This document shows, piece by piece, positions 51,764-59,472 of a stretch of 64,000 bases of DNA. The number at the start of each line of letters is the position of its first letter. Within the stretch, counting starts at the first letter, position 1. Made by a program: the position numbers and the translations under genes. This DNA is from Alphaproteobacteria bacterium (lineage in GTDB: Bacteria; Pseudomonadota; Alphaproteobacteria; Rhodospirillales; Rhodospirillaceae): NCBI GenBank assembly GCA_030835385.1, contig JAURPI010000016.1:186001-250000 (forward strand), written 5' to 3'. The notes beneath the pieces are model-generated. The model was given only the letters and a program-made list of their open reading frames with translations, did not search any database and was not told where the DNA came from.

Positions 51764-52603
51764 ATGAGATTCGTTTCATACGAATACAATGAAGGCGTTA
51801 AGGTCGGCGCTTTAATCGACAACGGCATTATTGATTTATCGGATGCAGGACCCAGCCTTAAAGCGATCCTCGCGATCGGTCCGCTCGACAATTTGATTAA
51901 GGTGGCGGAGCGACGTTCGCCAACAGTTGACCTTGACCACGTGGTTCTGCATCAGGTGGTTCCCGACACGGGCCGAATCATATGTGTTGGAAAGAACTAC
52001 AAAGACCATGCAAAAGAAATGGGCGGCGACGTGCCCTCCAACCCAAACCTGTTTACGCGCACATCACAATCTTTGGTGGGGCACCAACAGTCCGTGATTA
52101 TGCCTAAGGCGTCTGAACAATATGATTTCGAGGGTGAGCTCGCAGTCATTATGGGGCGTGGTGGGCGGCATATTCCAGTCGAAAAAGCACTAGACTATGT
52201 GGCTGGCTATAGCTGTTTCCTAGACGGTTCTGTGCGCGATTATCAGAAGCACTCATTCACTGCTGGTAAAAACTTTGATTCTTCTGGCGCGTGCGGGCCG
52301 TGGTTGGTCCCTGCCCATGAGATTTCTGACCCGCAAGGGCTGTTGTTGACCACGCGGGTCAACGGTGAGGTCATGCAGCAGGCGTCGACGCAAGAGATGA
52401 TCTTTTCTATTGCTGACATTATTTCTTACATCTCGGCGTTTACGCACCTTGAGCCCGGCGATGTTTTGGCCACGGGAACACCAGCCGGTGTTGGTGCGGG
52501 CAGAACACCGCCCCTCTGGTTAAAGCCCGGTGACCACATAGATGTAGAAATTGAGAAGGTGGGAATGCTGTCTAATTCTGTAAAAGCGGAGACAGACGTC
52601 TGA
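51764..52603 (+). CDS. Fumarylacetoacetate hydrolase family protein
   Basis: A 279-residue FAH-fold enzyme. The conserved start of the catalytic domain is GRIICVGKNYKDHAKEMGG (around residue 70). The metal-binding glutamates are seen in YDFEGELAVIMGRGGRHIP, and DGSVRDYQ, the G-K-x-F block TAGKNFDSSGACGPWLVPA and LATGTPAGVGAGR follow. The family hydrolyses or decarboxylates 2-oxo acids, acylpyruvates or hydratase substrates. With the TRAP system and the racemase-like enzyme it likely completes breakdown of an imported carboxylate. Its TGA overlaps a CTG that may start the next gene. Confidence 0.88.
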   Translation: MRFVSYEYNEGVKVGALIDNGIIDLSDAGPSLKAILAIGPLDNLIKVAERRSPTVDLDHVVLHQVVPDTGRIICVGKNYKDHAKEMGGDVPSNPNLFTRTSQSLVGHQQSVIMPKASEQYDFEGELAVIMGRGGRHIPVEKALDYVAGYSCFLDGSVRDYQKHSFTAGKNFDSSGACGPWLVPAHEISDPQGLLLTTRVNGEVMQQASTQEMIFSIADIISYISAFTHLEPGDVLATGTPAGVGAGRTPPLWLKPGDHIDVEIEKVGMLSNSVKAETDV

Positions 52604-54204
52604 CCCCGCGATGGTTGATCAGCGTTTTTGTCGCTGCGGCGCTTTTGGGTCAGACGCAGCGAGGGGCTGCCGATACGCTTGCGGTTTTTATCGGGACAGA
52701 TGTAGGTGAACTCGATCCACACCACGCGGTGTCATATGCTGATCACCTTGTGGCCAACACGCTGCATCTAGGACTGATCACATACAACGAACGGGGCGAG
52801 GTTGTGCCTGGTTTAGCGGACAGCTGGACCATGTCAGCCGATGGTCGGACCTATACATTTACATTAAGGTCAGATGCGGAATGGTCGACCGGATGGCCGA
52901 TCACGAGTGACGACATCGTGGCCGGGATAGAGCGCGCGCTTAACCCCAACCGACCGAGTCCATTTGTAGAAAAATTATCCATCATCGTTAATGCCGAAGC
53001 GTTTCGATCGGGGGGCATGACGCAGAGTGAGGTCTTTGGGGTCACGGCGCCAGACAAGCGCACCGTTGTTTTTACGCTGTCACGCAGGGACGTCGATTTT
53101 CTTCACACCCTGAGCCATCCGGTGGCCAAGCCAGCACCTGCTAGTGAGCCAGATGTAATTGCCAACGGGCGCGTTACATCGGGTCGATACCAGGTTGCAG
53201 GCCGCCGAGATGAGGGACTAGACCTCGTGCCTCGCGGCGCTGGGCCAAGTTTGAGACTGATACCCGTCGAGTCAGCTGGTCGGCTTTGGTCGGAATCTGA
53301 TGGTCTTGATGCCTATGTTTCCGCAGCCTTTCCTTTAATAAGCCTGCCTCCAATCGGCAGCCGTGGCCCAGAGGTTCGTCGCGACGGGGGTGACGCTTTG
53401 TACGCCTATGCGGTCAACACAACGCGCGCGCCATTGGATACGTTGGAAGCGCGTCATGCCCTCTCCATGGCCATTTACCGACCGGAAGTAATGAGGCGTG
53501 TTTCCATTGCAGGCGCCAGCCCAGCCACTCAATTCGTATCACCGTCTGCAATGACGTATCAGCAGTCTTATCGAACTCCTTTCGCGTCCTTAACCCTGGA
53601 AGAACGAGAAGCGGTCGCTGCTGCACTCTTATCTGAGCGCGACTATGGGGTCGACAATCGCTTCACGGTCAAACTACGTATCCCAACCGGAGACATTCAC
53701 TCAGACGTTGCTGATATTGTTTCTGAGATGTGGACCAGGGCGGGCATTGATACGCAGATCGTTGCCGCGCCAATGCCAGTACATTGGAAAGCCCTGGCCG
53801 AGGGTGACTTTGACGTTGCTTTTGTCAGCTGGCCTGGGCGTCGCGATACCCCGCGCGACAGCCTTGAACCGTTAACCAGCGCTGGCGGTCCATGGAATTG
53901 GTCGCGTTATGATTTCCCTGGGTTTGGCGAACGCCTCGCTCGTGCCGCTGAGAGTGCAAAGTGTGAGGTGCGTGCTGGGCAGTATAGGGAAGCCGAGAAG
54001 CCTCTGATCGAAGACCAAGCACTCCTTGCGCTTTTTTTCTACCAGCCCTTGGCATTGGTGTCCCCGTCCGTTGGCGGTTGGCAGACAAACCCGGCAGGCA
54101 TTCACCCTCTGGACACTCTGTCTCTGAGCTCGGGAAGAGGACGCCCAGATATTGGGCGCCCATCAATTCCAACCCCCATTCCATCAATGGGTGAGGATCG
54201 ATAA
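52600..54204 (+). CDS. ABC transporter substrate-binding protein, family 5
   Basis: About 530 residues with an SBP_bac_5 fold. LAVFIGTDVGELDPHHAVSY comes after the signal peptide, then LADSWTMSADGRTYTFTLR and ALSMAIYRPEVM. The start is unclear. TTG 52615 gives a signal peptide without a basic residue. CTG 52600 overlaps the stop of the hydrolase gene (CTGA) and adds TPRW, which supplies the arginine expected in a signal peptide. The sequence is more diverged than its two relatives in the window: lysine-poor, with the usual VRQALNYAVN motif replaced. It heads an importer operon with permeases and ATPases downstream. Confidence 0.82.
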   Translation: MTPRWLISVFVAAALLGQTQRGAADTLAVFIGTDVGELDPHHAVSYADHLVANTLHLGLITYNERGEVVPGLADSWTMSADGRTYTFTLRSDAEWSTGWPITSDDIVAGIERALNPNRPSPFVEKLSIIVNAEAFRSGGMTQSEVFGVTAPDKRTVVFTLSRRDVDFLHTLSHPVAKPAPASEPDVIANGRVTSGRYQVAGRRDEGLDLVPRGAGPSLRLIPVESAGRLWSESDGLDAYVSAAFPLISLPPIGSRGPEVRRDGGDALYAYAVNTTRAPLDTLEARHALSMAIYRPEVMRRVSIAGASPATQFVSPSAMTYQQSYRTPFASLTLEEREAVAAALLSERDYGVDNRFTVKLRIPTGDIHSDVADIVSEMWTRAGIDTQIVAAPMPVHWKALAEGDFDVAFVSWPGRRDTPRDSLEPLTSAGGPWNWSRYDFPGFGERLARAAESAKCEVRAGQYREAEKPLIEDQALLALFFYQPLALVSPSVGGWQTNPAGIHPLDTLSLSSGRGRPDIGRPSIPTPIPSMGEDR

Positions 54205-54320
54205 TCGCACTGTACTGATACAGGTCACCTCCAGACGTCGGGTCTAGCGCAGGGGCTGTGTGCCCGGTATGGTTCCGTCTACCTTCCTGTTTTGCAGTAA
54301 AGCGGACCGCCACTTCATCC

Positions 54321-55256
54321 ATGTGGGCTTATTTCACGCGTCGCCTTTTCATTGCTATCCCCACCCTTTGGGTGGTGATTACGGTAGCGTTCTTTCTGAT
54401 GCGCCTGGCGCCCGGCGGACCCTTTGACCAGGAAGCGCCCCTGCCGCCTGAAATCATGGCCAACCTAAAAGCAGCCTATGGGCTCGATCAGCCGTTGTGG
54501 TGGCAATACGTCAACTACCTCGGAAATCTTCTGCAGGGCGATTTCGGACCTTCATTTAAGTACAAAGACTTCTCGGTGACAGAGCTCATCGGACAAGGAT
54601 TTCCTGTAAGCATCCAGAATGGTGCTGCGGCTTTGTTTCTCGCTGTTCTCGTCGGAATTCCTTTAGGGGCGATGGCGGCCTTAAAACAAAACAGTGGCGC
54701 AGATCACGCTGCGATGACGGTGGCCATGACCGGAATCGTCATTCCCAATTTCGTCGTCGGCCCGTTGTTGGCACTCATATTTGGTATCTGGTTGCGTGAG
54801 ACTATGTTCGCCCTCCCTGTCGCGGGGTGGAATAACGGCGCTTTGCCCAACCGCATACTCCCAGTGATTTGTTTGGCCTTACCGTTCATCGCCTACATCG
54901 CCCGCATAACCCGTGCCAGTCTGATCGAAACGTTGCGCACCAACTATGTCCGTACAGCGCGGGCGAAAGGGTTACCGTTTCGCATGGTCGTGCTCCGACA
55001 TGCATTTAAGAGCGCGATGATTCCTGTCGTCACCTACCTTGGCCCTGCCACAGTGTTTCTGCTGACGGGATCTATGGTGATTGAGACCATTTTTGGCTTA
55101 CCAGGAATTGGCCGCTACTTTGTCCAAGGCGCGTTAAATCGTGATTATACTTTGGTTATGGGGGTAACCATTCTCGCCGCGTCTCTAGTTATCCTCCTCA
55201 ACCTCTTCGTCGATTTAGCGTACGCCTGGTTAGATCCTAAGGTGCGCTATGAGTGA
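54321..55256 (+). CDS. ABC importer permease, OppB/DppB type
   Basis: A 311-residue inner-membrane permease. It opens YFTRRLFIAIPTLWVVITVA, the standard DppB start, and has LAPGGPFDQ, GIPLGAMAALKQNS and the EAA loop LRTNYVRTARAKGLPFRMVV, which contacts the ATPases. About six membrane helices are visible. The frame is open to 54258, but ATG 54321 matches the family. It overlaps the OppC-type gene by eight bases (ATGAGTGA). Confidence 0.9.
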   Translation: MWAYFTRRLFIAIPTLWVVITVAFFLMRLAPGGPFDQEAPLPPEIMANLKAAYGLDQPLWWQYVNYLGNLLQGDFGPSFKYKDFSVTELIGQGFPVSIQNGAAALFLAVLVGIPLGAMAALKQNSGADHAAMTVAMTGIVIPNFVVGPLLALIFGIWLRETMFALPVAGWNNGALPNRILPVICLALPFIAYIARITRASLIETLRTNYVRTARAKGLPFRMVVLRHAFKSAMIPVVTYLGPATVFLLTGSMVIETIFGLPGIGRYFVQGALNRDYTLVMGVTILAASLVILLNLFVDLAYAWLDPKVRYE

Positions 55257-56187
55257 TGCGCATATGAGTGAAGGAAGGTCGGGCGCGAACTTAAGCGTTC
55301 CTAACGCAGATGCCCTTGATAAAGCGGCAGATGTTGAAGGCCGGAGTTTGTGGCAAGACGCGTTTCGTCGGCTTCAGACAAATCGTGCGGCAATGGTCAG
55401 TGCGATTGTTCTCATCGTTATGGCATTTGTCTGTTTTGTCGGTCCTGTCTTGGTGCCTTGGTCATACGAAGAAATTGACTGGGATATTTTAGAGGCCGCG
55501 CCGCCAAACTTTGATACAGGCCATTATCTCGGAACAGATTCCTTAGGTCGCGACTTATTGGCGCGCATTCTGCAAGGCGGCCAGGTGTCTTTCCTGGTTG
55601 GCATTCTCGCGACGTCAGTGGCCTTGGTGGTTGGGGTGACAGTGGGCGCTACAGCAGGCTTTATGGGAGGGCGTGTAGACCAAATTCTCATGCGTTTTGT
55701 CGACGTGATGTATGCGGTTCCGCTGATGTTTTTCATCATTATTCTTATGGTCGTGTTCGGGCGGAATTTTTATCTGATGTTTTTGGCGATTGGCTTTGTC
55801 GAATGGTTAACCATGTCGCGCATTGTGCGTGGCCAAACGCTGACCCTTAAGAACAAAGAATTTATCGAAGCGGCACGGGCGTCTGGTGGGTCCACGGCAG
55901 GTATTATCGCGCGTCACATCATACCCAATGTCTTAGGCGTGGTTATCGTCTACGTCACGCTGACCATTCCGCAAGTGATCTTGCTTGAGAGTTTTCTGAG
56001 TTTCCTTGGTTTGGGCGTGCAGCCGCCGATGACAAGTTGGGGCGCACTGATTGCTGAAGGGGCCCAAGAAATGGAAATCACGCCGCGCACCTTGATTCTG
56101 CCAGCTGTCTGTCTATCAACAACGTTGTTTTGTTTTAATTTTCTTGGTGACGGTCTACGCGATGCACTCGACCCGAAAGATCGTTAA
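55249..56187 (+). CDS. ABC importer permease, OppC/DppC type
   Basis: A 312-residue permease. After a polar N-terminus it has RLQTNRAAMVSAIVLIVMAF, then YLGTDSLGRDLLARILQGGQ, the DppC signature for the periplasmic loop, and the EAA motif LKNKEFIEAARASGGSTAGI. SFLSFLGLGVQPPMTSWGAL and the C-terminal FLGDGLRDALDPKDR are characteristic. It pairs with the OppB-type permease as a heterodimer and is followed by the two ATPase genes. Confidence 0.92.
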   Translation: MSDAHMSEGRSGANLSVPNADALDKAADVEGRSLWQDAFRRLQTNRAAMVSAIVLIVMAFVCFVGPVLVPWSYEEIDWDILEAAPPNFDTGHYLGTDSLGRDLLARILQGGQVSFLVGILATSVALVVGVTVGATAGFMGGRVDQILMRFVDVMYAVPLMFFIIILMVVFGRNFYLMFLAIGFVEWLTMSRIVRGQTLTLKNKEFIEAARASGGSTAGIIARHIIPNVLGVVIVYVTLTIPQVILLESFLSFLGLGVQPPMTSWGALIAEGAQEMEITPRTLILPAVCLSTTLFCFNFLGDGLRDALDPKDR

Positions 56188-56192
56188 CGCCC

Positions 56193-57167
56193 ATGACTTC
56201 TGTGCTTGAAATAGAGAACCTGTCTGTTTCCTTCACGACACCTGACGGTGACGTTGAGGCGGTAACAGACGTGTCGTTGTCCGTTGGTGCTGGAGAATGC
56301 TTGGGTCTTGTTGGTGAATCGGGCTCGGGCAAAAGCCAGACTTTCATGGCTGCCATGGGATTGCTGGCCGAGAACGGCACCGCCAGCGGTCATATTCGTC
56401 TCGATGGCATCGACCTTCTTTCTGCGGATGAAAAAAAACTAAACACCGTCCGTGGCGACCGGATTGCGATGATTTTTCAAGACCCGATGACTTCTCTCAC
56501 GCCCCATATGAAGGTTGGCCGGCAACTCGCCGAGGTAATCATTGAACATCAGGGCGTGGATAAAGAGACAGGTCGTCGTCGAGCTTTGGATATGCTTGAT
56601 CGTGTGCATATTCCTGAGGCCGAACGCAGACTCGATATGTATCCGCACGAACTGTCCGGTGGGTTACGTCAGAGAGTGATGATTGCAATGGCCTTGATGT
56701 GTGAGCCCGAGGTCATCATTGCTGACGAACCAACGACGGCCCTCGACGTCACGGTACAAGCGCAAATTCTGGACCTTCTTATGGAAGTGAAAGTAAACCT
56801 TGGTGCCGCCATTGTGTTGATCACCCATGACCTAGGTGTGATTGCTGGTCTGGCGGATCGTGTCGCTGTCATGTACGCCGGACGTATCGTTGAACAAGGC
56901 TCTGTGGCCGACACCTTTGCGTCCCCAGTTCATCCATACACGCAGGGACTTCTTGCCTGCACGCCACGTCTTGATGTTGAAACAGAGGCGTTAGAAACCA
57001 TTTCCGGACAGCCGCCAAACCTTCAAAGTCTGCCGACGGGGTGTAGCTTCCATCCACGTTGTCCCCATGTTTTTGAACGCTGTCAGGCAGAACGACCTCT
57101 CCTTGAGAGAACACCCAGTGGGCAATCCAAGGCGTGTTTTTTTAATGCGGCGGAGGCGGCCGAATGA
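56193..57167 (+). CDS. ABC importer ATPase, OppD/DppD type
   Basis: A 324-residue ATPase with Walker A GESGSGKSQTFMAAMG, signature LSGGLRQRVMIAMALM, Walker B VIIADEPTTALDV and the switch histidine in LITHDLGVIAGLA. The C-terminal oligopeptide transporter extension has TGCSFHPRCPHVFERC, the cysteine cluster that can hold an iron-sulfur centre in DppD-type proteins. It overlaps the next gene by ATGA. Confidence 0.92.
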   Translation: MTSVLEIENLSVSFTTPDGDVEAVTDVSLSVGAGECLGLVGESGSGKSQTFMAAMGLLAENGTASGHIRLDGIDLLSADEKKLNTVRGDRIAMIFQDPMTSLTPHMKVGRQLAEVIIEHQGVDKETGRRRALDMLDRVHIPEAERRLDMYPHELSGGLRQRVMIAMALMCEPEVIIADEPTTALDVTVQAQILDLLMEVKVNLGAAIVLITHDLGVIAGLADRVAVMYAGRIVEQGSVADTFASPVHPYTQGLLACTPRLDVETEALETISGQPPNLQSLPTGCSFHPRCPHVFERCQAERPLLERTPSGQSKACFFNAAEAAE

Positions 57168-58147
57168 GCGATCCATTCCTTCAGGTCCGCGATCTCAAAG
57201 TTCATTTTCCGGTTCGAACTGGAGGAGTTCTCGTTGGCCAGTACACCCCGTTGAAGGCGGTCGATGGCGTAACGTTTGACTTGAATCCGGGAGAAACGTT
57301 AGGGGTCGTCGGCGAATCCGGGTGCGGTAAGTCAACACTGGGCCGAGCGGTTCTGCAACTCATCGGTGCGACTGATGGATTTGTGTCGTGGCTCGGAACC
57401 GATTTGACGTCTCTCAACAAGAAAGAGCTGATTGCGGCGCGTGAAAACCTGCAGATCGTTTTTCAAGATCCACTTGCCAGCCTAGATCCGCGGATGACGG
57501 CAGGCGATATCATCGACGAACCCTTACGTAATTATCGGCCAACGCTGACCAAGGCGGATCGTCGTAAAATGGTTGAAGAGATGATGGAGCGTGTTGGTTT
57601 ATTGCCTCGCATGATCAATCGTTATCCACACGAGTTTTCAGGCGGTCAATGTCAGCGCATAGGCATTGCGCGGGCGATGATCTTGCGGCCGAAACTGGTG
57701 ATCTGTGATGAGCCGGTTTCAGCCCTAGACGTTTCTATTCAGGCCCAAGTCGTCAACTTGCTTATGGATCTACAACGGGACTTTGGGTTGGCATTGCTGT
57801 TTATCAGTCATGATTTGGCGATCGTCCGGCATATCAGCCATCGTGTCTTGGTCTTATATCTCGGAAAAGTGATGGAATTGGCTGATAAGTCCGCCCTCTA
57901 TGCCACGCCTAGACATCCATATACGCAGGCGCTTCTATCTGCTGTGCCCATTCCAGACCCAACAAAAGAGCGCAACAAAGACCGTATACTTTTGACTGGT
58001 GACTTGCCGTCTCCGCTCAACCCACCGTCCGGATGTGTTTTCCGTACCCGCTGCCCACGCGCTACGAGTGTTTGTGCAGAGACAGCACCGGTGCTGGAAA
58101 GTGCGGGAGAGGGACAAGAAGTTGCGTGTCATCACTGGCGCGACTAA
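57164..58147 (+). CDS. ABC importer ATPase, OppF/DppF type
   Basis: A 327-residue ATPase with Walker A GESGCGKSTLGRAVLQL, Q-loop FQDPLASLDPRM, signature FSGGQCQRIGIARAM, Walker B LVICDEPVSALDV and switch histidine FISHDLAIVRHI. The C-terminal extension has SGCVFRTRCPRATSVC. It heterodimerises with the OppD-type ATPase to drive the importer. The signature differs slightly from LSGGQ, which is usual in OppF. Confidence 0.92.
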   Translation: MSDPFLQVRDLKVHFPVRTGGVLVGQYTPLKAVDGVTFDLNPGETLGVVGESGCGKSTLGRAVLQLIGATDGFVSWLGTDLTSLNKKELIAARENLQIVFQDPLASLDPRMTAGDIIDEPLRNYRPTLTKADRRKMVEEMMERVGLLPRMINRYPHEFSGGQCQRIGIARAMILRPKLVICDEPVSALDVSIQAQVVNLLMDLQRDFGLALLFISHDLAIVRHISHRVLVLYLGKVMELADKSALYATPRHPYTQALLSAVPIPDPTKERNKDRILLTGDLPSPLNPPSGCVFRTRCPRATSVCAETAPVLESAGEGQEVACHHWRD

Positions 58148-58172
58148 GTCGCATTTAGCAAAAGAGTTTCTT

Positions 58173-58514
58173 ATGCCAGATCCCGAAGAGTCCTATTACC
58201 GTGTTCACGTCTTCTGCTGCACCAACGTTCGTCCAGAGGGTCATCCTCGAGGATCGTGCGCCCGCAGCAATTCCGTCGCTCTACGGGACTACATGAAGAA
58301 AAAAGCCAAAACGATGGACATCGGACGAGTCCGAATCAATGCATCTGGGTGCCTTGATCGTTGTGAGTTAGGACCTGCGATGGTCGTTTATCCCGAGGGC
58401 ATTTGGTATCGCTATGAAAGCGAAACTGACATTGATGAAATTTTGGAGAGTCACGTAGAGGGTGGACGTGTCGTCGAGCGCCTCAAACTAAACACCGAAG
58501 ATGGTCCTAAGTAG
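58173..58514 (+). CDS. Thioredoxin-like [2Fe-2S] ferredoxin
   Basis: A 113-residue protein with the cysteine pattern of thioredoxin-like [2Fe-2S] ferredoxins. HVFCCTNVRPEGHPRGSCA carries the first ligands, and RINASGCLDRCELGPAMVV the last pair. It should be a cytoplasmic electron carrier, as in the family found alone in many alphaproteobacteria. The open frame begins far upstream inside the OppF-type gene; ATG 58173, 25 bases past that gene's stop, is the family start. It is the last plus-strand gene of the island. Confidence 0.88.
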   Translation: MPDPEESYYRVHVFCCTNVRPEGHPRGSCARSNSVALRDYMKKKAKTMDIGRVRINASGCLDRCELGPAMVVYPEGIWYRYESETDIDEILESHVEGGRVVERLKLNTEDGPK

Positions 58515-58522
58515 AGCGGTCC

Positions 58523-58999
58523 CTACGCTTCAGTCGGGAATAGAGCACGCCCTTTGCGCCCGTAGGCTTCACGTGCCATTGCCATAAGGTCTATCGGTCC
58601 TTCCATCAGATGAAAAAAGCGCCACCCTTCAGGCTTCTTCCGCAATAAGGCTGTAACACGAACATCTGCCGCAATCGGCTTGCTTGGCACGTCTTTCGGC
58701 TCTGCCATCGTCGCGACCCACCGCATGTCGTAGGTCGCAAGTGCCAGTCCTTCATCGATCTCGCGGACAAAATGATTGGCTGTGCGGCTTTTGAGTTTCT
58801 CCATAACCACCCGTGATTTTGACCAATAGGCGTCAATAGCGTCCCAACCAACCAAAGGGTCATGTGCTTCTTCCGGCATCAGGAGGGGCGCGGGGTCGTC
58901 CGCATCCCATAGAGCCTTTTTGCCGGCAAAATCCATCGACTCTGAGTATCCGACATAGAGTGTGATTAGATAAGTAATCTCTGTCTGTAGGGATGTCAT
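58523..58999 (-). CDS. NTF2-like protein, second of a tandem pair
   Basis: A 158-residue NTF2/SnoaL-fold protein. Helix ITYLITLYVGYSESMDF is followed by ALWDADDPAPLLMPEEAHDP, then the strand ADVRVTALLRKKPEGWRFFH. Its ATG overlaps the stop of the sister gene (ATGA). The two have the same length and the same order of landmarks (LWDxDD, PLxGxxAxxxY, VTALxRKxxxxWRxFHxxE), so they arose by duplication. Both follow a family 5 binding protein. The function is unknown. Confidence 0.75.
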   Translation of the reverse strand: MTSLQTEITYLITLYVGYSESMDFAGKKALWDADDPAPLLMPEEAHDPLVGWDAIDAYWSKSRVVMEKLKSRTANHFVREIDEGLALATYDMRWVATMAEPKDVPSKPIAADVRVTALLRKKPEGWRFFHLMEGPIDLMAMAREAYGRKGRALFPTEA

Positions 59000-59472
59000 G
59001 CCGACCCCGCGCGTGGCCGAATGGCATCTAACCCTTCAGCAGCAACAGCTTCATAAAAATCCCGCAACTCCAACAAGGGGGCCAGCGGCGCTTCGGCGTA
59101 GTGGAATAAGCGCCATTCATCATTTCTCCTGCGCCAAAGGGCTGTCACACGACAGGTGCCGCCGATTGGCCCACGATTGTCAGAGAACATCCACGCCAAG
59201 GAATAGAAGGCCATTCCAGTGTCTTCTGAAAGGCGTCGATATATCGGACTTTCTGGCCGATGTCGGATGTCACCGAACAGGTAGCAAACAGTTTTGACGT
59301 AGTCGGTCACCGCGCTTATGCCTATCAGCGGTTCGATTCGCTCGGCAGGGAGGTACGTGGCCTGATCATCAACGTCGTCCCAAAGGTTGAGGACGCGTGC
59401 GCTTTTTCTTTCGGACCAAGCCCCTGTCCACGCCGTGACGGCTGCTTCAACTGGGGACGTATCACCGCTCAC
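58996..59472 (-). CDS. NTF2-like protein, first of a tandem pair
   Basis: A 158-residue NTF2/SnoaL-fold protein. VTAWTGAWSERKSARVLNLW and DDVDDQATYLPAERIEPLIG correspond to the sister's LWDADD and PLVG blocks, and CRVTALWRRRNDEWRLFHYA to its VTALLRKK block. It overlaps the upstream binding-protein gene by ATGA and the sister by ATGA, so three genes are translated in chain. The tandem copies could form a heterodimer, because the fold is usually dimeric; this is inference. No catalytic residues are assigned. Confidence 0.75.
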   Translation of the reverse strand: MSGDTSPVEAAVTAWTGAWSERKSARVLNLWDDVDDQATYLPAERIEPLIGISAVTDYVKTVCYLFGDIRHRPESPIYRRLSEDTGMAFYSLAWMFSDNRGPIGGTCRVTALWRRRNDEWRLFHYAEAPLAPLLELRDFYEAVAAEGLDAIRPRAGSA

